Source of the DNA: Verrucomicrobiota bacterium
GTDB lineage: Bacteria; Verrucomicrobiota; Kiritimatiellia; Kiritimatiellales; Tichowtungiaceae
DNA: 5,666 nt
Assembly (NCBI GenBank): GCA_020853375.1
Contig: JADYZA010000182.1
Span: 1 to 5,666 of the forward strand
Reading direction: 5' to 3'
Shown: positions 1-5,666 of the stretch, piece by piece
How positions within the stretch are numbered: position 1 is the stretch's first letter
How the letters are laid out: each line of letters opens with the position of its first letter
Translations under genes and position numbers: made by a program
Notes under the pieces: generated by a model
Seen by the model: the letters and a program-made list of their open reading frames with translations, nothing else
Told to the model about the DNA's origin: nothing
Database searches by the model: none

Positions 1-1507
1 GCATGTACAACAAAGCTGGATTCTCTGGAAACAGCAGCAACTTTTCTTTTATTTGCGCATCCAGCTTCTTGTTCTGCTCTACAAGGGCAAACTGGCGAGC
101 AGGAATACACCGCGCGAAATTTAAACTGTATTCTGCAATCAGGTTGCGGGCCTCCTGTCCCGGATCCCCGCCCCATAATTGAACGAGTCCCCGTGTCCAG
201 AATTCCGCTTCCAGTCGATTACTCTCTGCGGTCGAAAGCGGGCTGTCCTTAGGGATGTCCCTCGCCTCATAGAACTGCCCGCTCATTGCCTCGAATGCGA
301 TTGCGACCTTTTGCATTTCTGGTGATAGCCCAGAAGATGCGGCGCGAATTATTTGACAAACAGACGGGTCCGTCACGGTCAACATGGCCAACAGTTTTGT
401 TGCCGTCAACGCGGTCGAGTATCCGCTACTATTTTTGTCCTGCAACCCCTCCATGGCGGAAACCAACCTTTGAACGTACGCCGGATCCCCGGTGATACAA
501 AACCCAGCCATCAATAGATCTGGGGAATTCCTTTCCGCCAGAGGCAGATCGAGAAACTTGTAAGGGGTCTTTTTCTGGAGCACTTCGGTGACGTATTTGA
601 AATCACGATGCTTAGAGTCATCCGCAATTTGTTGCAGATACAATCGACCCTGCGGGGCGTCGATCAGCCAAAGAGCTTCAAGACAAGCCTGCCGTAACCA
701 TGTGCGGGAAACCTCTGTTTGCTTGACCCATTCTGCTGCGCGATCCGGATGCTTTTGAAATAGAAAGAATAGAAGCGCCACAGCGCCTTCTCTTTCAGTT
801 TGGTAATAATTCATACAAGCCAGCGCATCTGAAACCTGATCTGGTTGAGGTTTTTTGTAATAGCCTAGAAGCCATTTGGTTAGAACCGTGCTGTTGGTAA
901 AGACTCGCGGCGGGATGCTTTGCGAACTCCAAATAATATTCGAGGGGACGGAAAAAATATCCTTAGTCGGGGCTCCAGCTTCGTATTCATCATAGCGTAT
1001 TTTTCTGATCAACTCTGGGCTGCTGTCGTCCCTCCGGAGTTCCATCTGAAACGGAACCCCCAGCGTTTGTTTGACATACAAGGTGACGAGAAATCCGTCG
1101 GCAAAAGACTCCCATACATCGCAGAGAGTTCCGTCGACCTTTTCTGGGAAGTTGGTAAAGCCGTTCTCCCGCATAAATTCCAATTCGCCCCCGTAACGCA
1201 ACTGTTTTAGCCGTTCGTTATAGGCAAAGGGGCCGAAACGGAATTCAGACGCATTATCCCGAACATAGGAGCCTTCGTTTGAGTCGCTACCGTAGTACCA
1301 AGCGTCTGGGAAGTGAATTACCGTGGTTTTCCCCCCATTTTGGTAGTCGATTCTTGCTTTTCCGTCTGCCACCCAGAGGGTTCTGGCCAAATCTGCGCTT
1401 AGTTTTCCAGACACCGGAAGCTCCCGAACCTTCATAAAAACGGTTTGATCGGCAAAAGAAATTCTGCCGATAAGGAACAGGGAAAAACAAAAAAGAAATT
1501 TTTTCAT
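1..1507 (-). CDS. Secreted protein, LolA-like N-terminal domain plus helical region (C-terminus beyond window)
   Basis: Open without a stop from the ATG at 1507 to the left edge: 502 codons, 3' end missing. Residues 1-19 (MKKFLFCFSLFLIGRISFA, cut before DQ) form a Sec signal peptide with no lipobox, so export to the periplasm or cell surface is inferred. Residues about 25-190 alternate short polar and hydrophobic strands and resemble the LolA/DUF4412-type half-barrel: a 'VDGTLCDVWES' strand, then 'TLYVKQTLGVPFQMEL', then 'DIFSVPSN' closing the domain. Residues about 205-500 look helical, with a 'GFCITGDPAYVQRLV' stretch like one I recall in uncharacterised secreted proteins; this is unverified. 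No catalytic motif is visible. AAAGGG lies 7 bases before the ATG and supports this start. Codon use is less biased than in fusA (many CTA, AGA, AGG, ATA) and GC is visibly lower, consistent with low expression or transfer. The existence of the gene is near certain; its function is unknown. Confidence 0.85.
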   Translation of the reverse strand, partial: MKKFLFCFSLFLIGRISFADQTVFMKVRELPVSGKLSADLARTLWVADGKARIDYQNGGKTTVIHFPDAWYYGSDSNEGSYVRDNASEFRFGPFAYNERLKQLRYGGELEFMRENGFTNFPEKVDGTLCDVWESFADGFLVTLYVKQTLGVPFQMELRRDDSSPELIRKIRYDEYEAGAPTKDIFSVPSNIIWSSQSIPPRVFTNSTVLTKWLLGYYKKPQPDQVSDALACMNYYQTEREGAVALLFFLFQKHPDRAAEWVKQTEVSRTWLRQACLEALWLIDAPQGRLYLQQIADDSKHRDFKYVTEVLQKKTPYKFLDLPLAERNSPDLLMAGFCITGDPAYVQRLVSAMEGLQDKNSSGYSTALTATKLLAMLTVTDPSVCQIIRAASSGLSPEMQKVAIAFEAMSGQFYEARDIPKDSPLSTAESNRLEAEFWTRGLVQLWGGDPGQEARNLIAEYSLNFARCIPARQFALVEQNKKLDAQIKEKLLLFPENPALLYM

Positions 1508-1514
1508 AGTGAAG

Positions 1515-1521
1515 CCCTTTC
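1515..1521 (-). promoter_or_regulatory. Shine-Dalgarno site of the secreted-protein gene
   Basis: GAAAGGG on the minus strand, 7 bases before the ATG at 1507. It favours this start over the ATG at 1529, which is in a different, short frame. Confidence 0.55.
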
Positions 1522-1558
1522 GACGGCATTCAAACAATCATTGGGATGGCTGGAAAGG

Positions 1559-1590
1559 AAAAAAGCCGCCCCGTTTCCGGAGCGGCTTTT
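1559..1590 (-). terminator. Rho-independent terminator of fusA
   Basis: On the minus strand, AAAAGCCGC, one mismatch and CCG/CGG arms around a 4-base loop give a 13-position stem with a single A-C mismatch, followed by a run of six T. It starts 22 bases after the fusA stop codon. The plus-strand copy ends in only four T, so it could also work weakly in the other direction, but no plus-strand gene ends here. It separates fusA transcription from the secreted-protein gene. Confidence 0.9.
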
Positions 1591-1611
1591 CGTTTGCGCG
1601 GATGAGGAGGC

Positions 1612-3711
1612 TTATTCTTCGCCGCCGCGAACTTTACCTTCAGCGCGGCGTTTTTTGATCACTTCTTCGGCGATCGAGAACGGCACAGCTTCGTAGTGTT
1701 CGAAGTGCATGGTGAACGAGGCCCGGCCCTGTGAGAAGGAGCGGATGGTGTTCGAGAAGCCAAACATTTCGCTTAGCGGAACAAATCCACGAACCAGCTT
1801 CATGCCACCACGACTATCCATGGATTCGATACGTCCGCGACGCTGACAGATGCTGCCGGAGGACGGGCCCATGTATTCTTCGGGCGTGGTGATTTCGATG
1901 GACATGATCGGTTCAAGCAGTTGCGGGTTTCCTTTAAGGAAGAGCTGCTTGAAGCCCTGACGCCCAGCGATCTGGAAGGCGAAGTCGCTGGAGTCGACGT
2001 CGTGGTACGAACCGTCCACGAGGTTGACGGCCATGTCGACCACCGGATAGCCGGCGTACGGGCCGCTCTGCAGAGCCTGAATAATGCCTTTTTGAACCGA
2101 CGGAATGTATTCTGTAGGAATGCGTCCGCCAACGACTTTGTTGTTGAATTCAAAACCTTCGCCCGGACCCCGCGGTTCGAGTTCGAGCACGACGTGAGCG
2201 TACTGACCACGTCCGCCGGACTGTTTGGCGTGTTTGTAGGAACCGTTCGTTGCTATGGTGGCGGTTTCGCGGTAAGCCACTTCCGGTCGTCCGGACTTGG
2301 CCTGTACGCCGAATTCGCGTTTCAGACGGTCTACGATAATTTCAAGGTGCAACTCACCCATGCCGGAGATGATGGTTTCGCTGGTCTCCTGGTCGAAGGC
2401 GACGGTGAATGTCGGATCTTCATCGGCCAGACGGTGCAGAGCTTCGCCCAGCTTTTCGTTGTCCATTTTGGATTCGGGGGCGACGCTGATGGAAATAACC
2501 GGAGCCGGGAATTCCATGGCTTCGAGATAGATCGGATGTTCTTTGGCGCACAGGGTGTCGCCGGTCTTGGTTTCGGTCAGACCGACCACCGCTACGATAT
2601 CGCCCGCGTAAGCGGCATCAATACCTTCCTGTTTGTTGGCGTGCATACGGAGAACGCGGCCGACGCGCTGCATTTTGTCGCGGGAGCTGTTGTAAATGTT
2701 GGTGCCTGCGGTCAGCGTTCCGGAGTAAACGCGGACGTAGGTCAGTTTACCCATGTGCTTGTCGGACATGATCTTGAAGGCCAGAGCGGAAAGATGGTCA
2801 TCATCTTTTGGCTGACGGGAAATTCCTTCGCCGCCTTTTTCGCAGATGATCGGCGGGATTTCGTTCGGAGCCGGCAGAATGTGAACCACGCCGTCGAGAA
2901 CGCGCTGAACGCCTTTATTTTTGAAAGCGGAGCCGCAATAAACCGGAACGACTGTGCGGGCGATGGTGGCCTTGCGCAGGATGCCCCAGATTTCATTTTC
3001 GGTCAGTTCTACGCCGCCGAAATATTTTTCCATCAGTGCTTCGTCCTGCTCGGCGCATTTTTCGACCAGATTGTTGCGCCATTCTTTGGCCTGATCGAGC
3101 AGTTCTGCCGGGATTTCCTCTTCACGGAACTCGGTGCCCTTGTTTTCTTCGGCGTAATAAACAGCGACCATTTTAACGAGGTCGATAATGCCGATGAAGG
3201 TTTCGGCGTTGCCGATTGGAATCACCACCGGTACGGCGTTGCCGCCCAGTTCCTTCTGGATGCCTTCGACCACACCGAAGAAATCGGCGCCGACGCGGTC
3301 CATTTTGTTCACGAAAGCGATTTTCGGCACGCTGTATTTTTCAGACTGGTGCCAAACGGTTTCAGATTGTGGCTGAACGCCGCCGACCGCGCAGAACAGC
3401 GCGATCGCGCCGTCGAGCACGCGCAGGGAGCGCTCCACTTCCATGGTGAAGTCCACGTGTCCGGGGGTGTCGATCAGCGAAATCATGTGGTCGCCCCACA
3501 TGGTGCTGGTTGCGGCGGATGTAATGGTGATGCCGCGTTCCTGTTCCTGAACCATCCAGTCCATCACGGCGGCGCCGTCATGCACTTCGCCAATTTTGTG
3601 CGACTTGCCTGAGTAGAAAAGGATGCGTTCGCTGAAGGTGGTTTTACCGGCGTCGATGTGCGCCATAATTCCGATATTCCGGACGTTGGTCATGGGTACT
3701 GTTCTGGCCAT
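1612..3711 (-). CDS. fusA: Translation elongation factor G (EF-G)
   Basis: Full-length 699-residue ribosomal translocase: a cytoplasmic GTPase that moves tRNA and mRNA through the ribosome and acts with RRF in ribosome recycling. All GTPase motifs are present: P-loop AHIDAGKTT (17-25), switch [10 protein letters not shown] (59-67), DTPGH (81-85, with the catalytic His at 85), NKMD (135-138) and GSAF (260-263). Domain II lies at about 305-400 and domain III at about 405-480. Domain IV spans about 481-600, with loop [10 protein letters not shown] (498-507) and tip His570 in [10 protein letters not shown]. Domain V spans about 602-690. These fit an active translocase rather than a degenerate paralogue. 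Domain V reads [15 protein letters not shown] (614-628), where most EF-Gs have an MGDVIGDLNSRRG-type run. The start is supported by [20 protein letters not shown] and by GCGAGG 7 bases upstream. Neighbours are hisA upstream and a terminator downstream; rpsL, rpsG and tuf are not adjacent. Confidence 0.98.
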   Translation of the reverse strand: MARTVPMTNVRNIGIMAHIDAGKTTFSERILFYSGKSHKIGEVHDGAAVMDWMVQEQERGITITSAATSTMWGDHMISLIDTPGHVDFTMEVERSLRVLDGAIALFCAVGGVQPQSETVWHQSEKYSVPKIAFVNKMDRVGADFFGVVEGIQKELGGNAVPVVIPIGNAETFIGIIDLVKMVAVYYAEENKGTEFREEEIPAELLDQAKEWRNNLVEKCAEQDEALMEKYFGGVELTENEIWGILRKATIARTVVPVYCGSAFKNKGVQRVLDGVVHILPAPNEIPPIICEKGGEGISRQPKDDDHLSALAFKIMSDKHMGKLTYVRVYSGTLTAGTNIYNSSRDKMQRVGRVLRMHANKQEGIDAAYAGDIVAVVGLTETKTGDTLCAKEHPIYLEAMEFPAPVISISVAPESKMDNEKLGEALHRLADEDPTFTVAFDQETSETIISGMGELHLEIIVDRLKREFGVQAKSGRPEVAYRETATIATNGSYKHAKQSGGRGQYAHVVLELEPRGPGEGFEFNNKVVGGRIPTEYIPSVQKGIIQALQSGPYAGYPVVDMAVNLVDGSYHDVDSSDFAFQIAGRQGFKQLFLKGNPQLLEPIMSIEITTPEEYMGPSSGSICQRRGRIESMDSRGGMKLVRGFVPLSEMFGFSNTIRSFSQGRASFTMHFEHYEAVPFSIAEEVIKKRRAEGKVRGGEE

Positions 3712-3718
3712 AGTTCTG

Positions 3719-3724
3719 CCTCGC
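3719..3724 (-). promoter_or_regulatory. Shine-Dalgarno site of fusA
   Basis: GCGAGG on the minus strand, 7 bases before the ATG at 3711. The next in-frame Met (residue 7) has no such site, so the longer form is preferred. Confidence 0.6.
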
Positions 3725-3762
3725 TGTTTTTGTCTGTTCTATTCCCTGTAAAAGAGCCGCGA

Positions 3763-3791
3763 AATATGGCGTTTCAGTTCCGCGCCTTCAA
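3763..3791 (-). promoter_or_regulatory. Candidate sigma-70-type promoter of fusA
   Basis: Minus-strand TTGAAG (3791-3786, 4/6 to TTGACA), 17 bases, then CATATT (3768-3763, 4/6 to TATAAT). The predicted transcript start is near 3756, giving a leader of about 45 bases before the fusA ATG. The matches are moderate; the exact 17-base spacing and the position in the only gap upstream of fusA are the main support. Confidence 0.4.
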
Positions 3792-3813
3792 GCGCAAAAC
3801 CGTTAAATTTTGG

Positions 3814-3859
3814 TTCCAAGGTCTGGAAAACCCGGACGGAAAGTTTCCGAGGTTCGGAA
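3814..3859. repeat. Pair of near-identical 15-base palindromes
   Basis: TTCCAAGGTCTGGAA (3814-3828) and TTCCGAGGTTCGGAA (3845-3859) match at 12 of 15 positions. Each is an inverted repeat: arms of 5 with a central 5, and arms of 6 with a central 3. They are 31 bases apart, about three helical turns. The outer edges GGTTCC (3812-3817) and GGAACC (3856-3861) also pair. The pair fills the space between the hisA stop and the fusA -35 box. It could be a protein-binding site, a weak hairpin terminator for hisA (no good T-run follows), or copies of a dispersed intergenic repeat. Confidence 0.6.
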
Positions 3860-3860
3860 C

Positions 3861-4589
3861 CTATTGCGCCGCCTTTTTAAGCCGCCGGATGGTGACGGTT
3901 TTTTCGTAGAGCGCTTTACCGACGATCGCGCCGGTCAGATTGGCGCAGTTCAGTGCCGCCAGCCGCTGGATGTCCTCTTCGCTCGAAACGCCGCCGGAGG
4001 CGACCACGTCGCACGAAACCGCCGAGCAGATTTTCCCCATTTCAAAAGCGTTCACGCCGTCGAGCATCCCGTCGCGGGCTGTATCGGTATAAATAATGGT
4101 GCCAACGCCCGCCTCATCCACCTTTTTCGCCAGATCCACCGCTTCGATGTCGGTCGTTTCGACCCAACCCTTCGTCTGAACCTTGCCCGCGCGGGCATCA
4201 ATGCCGACCGCAATCCGTTCGCCGCCGAACTTTTTGACCAGCCGGGCCAGCTCCTCGGGATGTTCGCAGGCGCGGGTTCCCAGAATTACGCGGCACACGC
4301 CGGTCGCCAGCAGAGTTTCAATATCTTCATCCGTGCGGATGCCGCCGCCGATTTCGACCGGAATCTTAATCGCGGCGCAGATTTCTCGCAGAACCTCCGT
4401 GTGAACCGGACGTCCCGCAAACGCGCCGTCGAGATCCACCACATGCAGAAATTCGCCGCCCGCCCTCGCCCAGTGTTTGGCCATTTCGACCGGAGAATCG
4501 GAATAAACCGTCTCCTCGTTTGCCAAACCCTGCCGCAGGCGCACACACTTGCCGCTCTTCAAATCAATCGCCGGAATAATAGTAATCAT
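3861..4589 (-). CDS. hisA: ProFAR isomerase, histidine biosynthesis (HisA)
   Basis: 242-residue TIM-barrel enzyme, the usual length for the family. It performs the Amadori rearrangement of ProFAR to PRFAR, the fourth step of histidine synthesis, in the cytoplasm. Seen in the sequence: MITIIPAIDLKSGKCVRL with the catalytic Asp9, VVDLDGA (50-56), EIGGGIR (79-85), VGIDAR with the second catalytic Asp131, GW (141-142), TDTARDGML (168-176), and the phosphate-binding loops ASGGVSS (197-203) and IVGKALYE (222-229). GGGIR and the paired Asp residues favour HisA over the related HisF. The ATG at 4589 matches the family N-terminus. The frame stays open up to an ATG at 4775, but those extra 62 residues look non-coding and overlap the divergent gene. 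No Shine-Dalgarno precedes 4589 (TATTCTCCCCGCCG). No other his gene is in the window. The stop is TAG at 3861-3863, just before the palindrome pair. Confidence 0.97.
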   Translation of the reverse strand: MITIIPAIDLKSGKCVRLRQGLANEETVYSDSPVEMAKHWARAGGEFLHVVDLDGAFAGRPVHTEVLREICAAIKIPVEIGGGIRTDEDIETLLATGVCRVILGTRACEHPEELARLVKKFGGERIAVGIDARAGKVQTKGWVETTDIEAVDLAKKVDEAGVGTIIYTDTARDGMLDGVNAFEMGKICSAVSCDVVASGGVSSEEDIQRLAALNCANLTGAIVGKALYEKTVTIRRLKKAAQ

Positions 4590-4644
4590 CGGCGGGGAGA
4601 ATACGCATCGACGGCGGGTATGACACGAAAAAAACAACGCCCGA

Positions 4645-4673
4645 TTGCGTCCGCCGAGTTTCTTCCTTATAAA
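4645..4673 (+). promoter_or_regulatory. Candidate promoter of the radical SAM gene
   Basis: TTGCGT (4645-4650, 3/6 to TTGACA), 17 bases, then TATAAA (4668-4673, 5/6 to TATAAT). A run of seven A at 4628-4634 lies upstream, where an UP element would sit. The predicted transcript start falls at about 4680, right at the GTG codon at 4681. TATAAA read the other way (TTTATA) may also serve hisA. Confidence 0.4.
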
Positions 4674-4680
4674 CGCCGCC

Positions 4681-5604
4681 GTGAAGCCAGCCTTTTCAGA
4701 ACAATTGAACCGTTGCGAATGCTGTCCGCGCCGATGCGGAGTTGATCGGCTGGCCGGGAAAACCGGATTCTGCAAAGTCGGCGGCGATATTCTGCTTTCG
4801 CACGCCGGACTGCACTACGGCGAGGAACCGCCGATCTCCGGAACGCGCGGTTCCGGAACCGTCTTTTTCGCCGGATGCAACCTCCGCTGCGCCTTCTGCC
4901 AGAACTGGCAGATCAGTCAGGAGTTTGAGACGGCTAAAGTTCGCGCGCTGACCGCTACCGGACTGGCCGACGAAATGCTCCGGCTTCAGTCCGAAGGGGC
5001 GCACAACATCAACTTCGTCTCGCCGTCGCACATGATTTTTCAGATGGCGGACGCCATTCTGGCCGCCCAGCAAAAAGGACTTACCGTTCCGGTCGTCTAC
5101 AACTCCAACGGCTACGACTCCGTTGCCGCGCTCCGCCAGATTCGCGGACTGGTCGATATTTATCTGCCCGACATTAAATATATGGATAACGCGCTGAGCC
5201 GAAATTTTTCGGCGGCGGACGATTATGCCGATGTTATTCCCGGCGTCCTGCGCGAAATGCTCGATCAGGTCGGCCTGCTGGAACTCGACGATGATGGCGT
5301 CGCTGTGCGCGGACTGCTTGTCCGCCACCTCGTTCTGCCGGGACAGATTGAAAACAGCAAAGCCTGCTTAAAGTTTCTGGCGGAACTCTCGCCGGGAAAT
5401 TCCGTCAGCATCATGTCGCAGTATTCGCCGCAGTATAAAGCCTGCGGAATTCCGGAACTAAACCGACCGCTGACCGCAGAGGAATACGACGAAATCACCG
5501 ACTACGCACTCGAACTCGGTCTCGAAAACGCCTTTATCCAAACCTTGGAAAGCCAGGAAACCTACCTGCCCGACTTCGATAAAATCGCGCCGTTTTTCGA
5601 TTAG
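4681..5604 (+). CDS. PflX-like radical SAM protein (COG1313 type)
   Basis: 307 residues from GTG 4681, or 319 from the alternative TTG at 4645; residue numbers here use 319. The radical SAM motif is CNLRCAFC (C78, C82, C85), which binds the [4Fe-4S] cluster that cleaves S-adenosylmethionine. An N-terminal Cys set (C24, C27, C31, C43, in a CPRRCGV...GFC pattern) suggests a second metal site. The run HYGEEPPISGTRGSGTVFF before the motif and YNSNGYDS (152-159), DIYLPDIKY (171-179), VRHLVLPG (226-233), SQYSPQY (258-264) and YLPDFD (307-312) fit the PflX-like COG1313 family rather than the AmmeMemoRadiSam enzymes. Family members are often labelled pyruvate-formate-lyase activating, but their substrate is unknown to me, and no glycyl-radical enzyme is next to it. 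No candidate start has a Shine-Dalgarno; GTG 4681 is preferred because a promoter-like element ends just before it. The family call is firm; the function is not. Confidence 0.93.
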   Translation: MKPAFSEQLNRCECCPRRCGVDRLAGKTGFCKVGGDILLSHAGLHYGEEPPISGTRGSGTVFFAGCNLRCAFCQNWQISQEFETAKVRALTATGLADEMLRLQSEGAHNINFVSPSHMIFQMADAILAAQQKGLTVPVVYNSNGYDSVAALRQIRGLVDIYLPDIKYMDNALSRNFSAADDYADVIPGVLREMLDQVGLLELDDDGVAVRGLLVRHLVLPGQIENSKACLKFLAELSPGNSVSIMSQYSPQYKACGIPELNRPLTAEEYDEITDYALELGLENAFIQTLESQETYLPDFDKIAPFFD

Positions 5605-5666
5605 AGATTCGAAGAAGCGGACTGGGAGCCGATTTTGTTTTCCCGCTCATATATCTTCAAGTCAAC
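5601..5666 (-). CDS. Possible C-terminal end of a convergent gene (partial)
   Basis: Read on the minus strand from the right edge, one frame gives 21 codons ending LKIYERENKIGSQSASSNL, then TAA at 5603-5601. That TAA would overlap the TAG of the radical SAM gene in a TTAG arrangement, a common layout for convergent genes. The composition looks protein-like, and no terminator or other signal fills these 62 bases. However, other frames are open too over so short a stretch, so this is only a candidate. No family can be named. Confidence 0.3.
   Translation of the reverse strand, partial: VDLKIYERENKIGSQSASSNL

Noticed and set aside
286..1210. Short plus-strand frames at 286-495 and 920-1210
   Set aside because: Both are antisense to the well-supported secreted-protein gene and show no start signals or protein-like features.
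1287..1529. 80-codon minus-strand frame starting at 1529
   Set aside because: Out of frame with the long secreted-protein gene, which has the signal peptide and ribosome binding site; this one ends early and has an odd composition.
1528..1556. Possible promoter TTTCCA, 17 bases, TTGAAT for the secreted-protein gene
   Set aside because: Both boxes match only 4 of 6, and the predicted transcript start would fall on the Shine-Dalgarno site itself.
1921..3612. 563-codon open frame on the plus strand opposite fusA
   Set aside because: It lies wholly inside the certain fusA gene on the other strand, has no recognisable domains, and is explained by biased codon use that avoids antisense stops.
3810..4745. 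311-codon plus-strand frame opposite hisA
   Set aside because: An antisense shadow of hisA with no domain, no start signal, and overlap with the palindrome pair and both 5' ends of the divergent genes.
4590..4775. Longer hisA form starting at ATG 4775
   Set aside because: The extra 62 residues are not HisA-like, they overlap the coding region of the divergent radical SAM gene, and the family begins at the IIPAID stretch next to 4589.
4849..4860. Perfect 12-base palindrome GGTTCCGGAACC
   Set aside because: It encodes Gly-Ser-Gly-Thr, a conserved part of the radical SAM protein, so coding constraint explains it, although it resembles the intergenic palindromes.
4696..5328. 210-codon minus-strand frame opposite the radical SAM gene
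   Set aside because: A shadow of the PflX-like gene, whose cysteine motifs and family signatures are clear on the plus strand.

Overview
The window looks like an ordinary chromosomal segment of a moderately GC-rich, Gram-negative-type bacterium. It has a secreted protein with a LolA-like N-terminal half and typical bacterial promoter and terminator signals. The domain V signature of EF-G ([10 protein letters not shown] in place of the usual GDLNSRRG-type run), together with short TTCC...GGAA intergenic palindromes, makes me lean towards the PVC group (Kiritimatiellota, Lentisphaerota or Verrucomicrobiota). This is from memory and weak; a 16S or protein search would settle it.

Layout, left to right. 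Positions 1-1507 (minus) hold the first 502 codons of a secreted protein that runs off the left edge: a signal peptide, a LolA/DUF4412-like beta domain, then a mostly helical region. A strong hairpin with a T-run (1559-1590) ends the next gene upstream. That gene, at 1612-3711 (minus), is a complete elongation factor G gene with its own candidate promoter (3763-3791) and a Shine-Dalgarno site. A 149-base gap follows, carrying two near-identical 15-base palindromes 31 bases apart. Positions 3861-4589 (minus) encode HisA, the ProFAR isomerase of histidine biosynthesis. A compact divergent region of about 90 bases separates hisA from a rightward radical SAM gene of the PflX-like family (COG1313), which ends at 5604. 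Its stop codon may overlap the stop of a convergent minus-strand gene entering from the right edge.

The genes do not form one pathway. fusA stands apart from the ribosomal-protein and tuf genes it often accompanies, and hisA stands apart from other his genes. Nothing here is a phage, a defence island, a CRISPR array or an insertion sequence. The observations most worth following are the palindrome pair, the secreted two-part protein, the unusual EF-G domain V signature, and the unusual 5' ends (no Shine-Dalgarno) of the divergent hisA/radical SAM pair.
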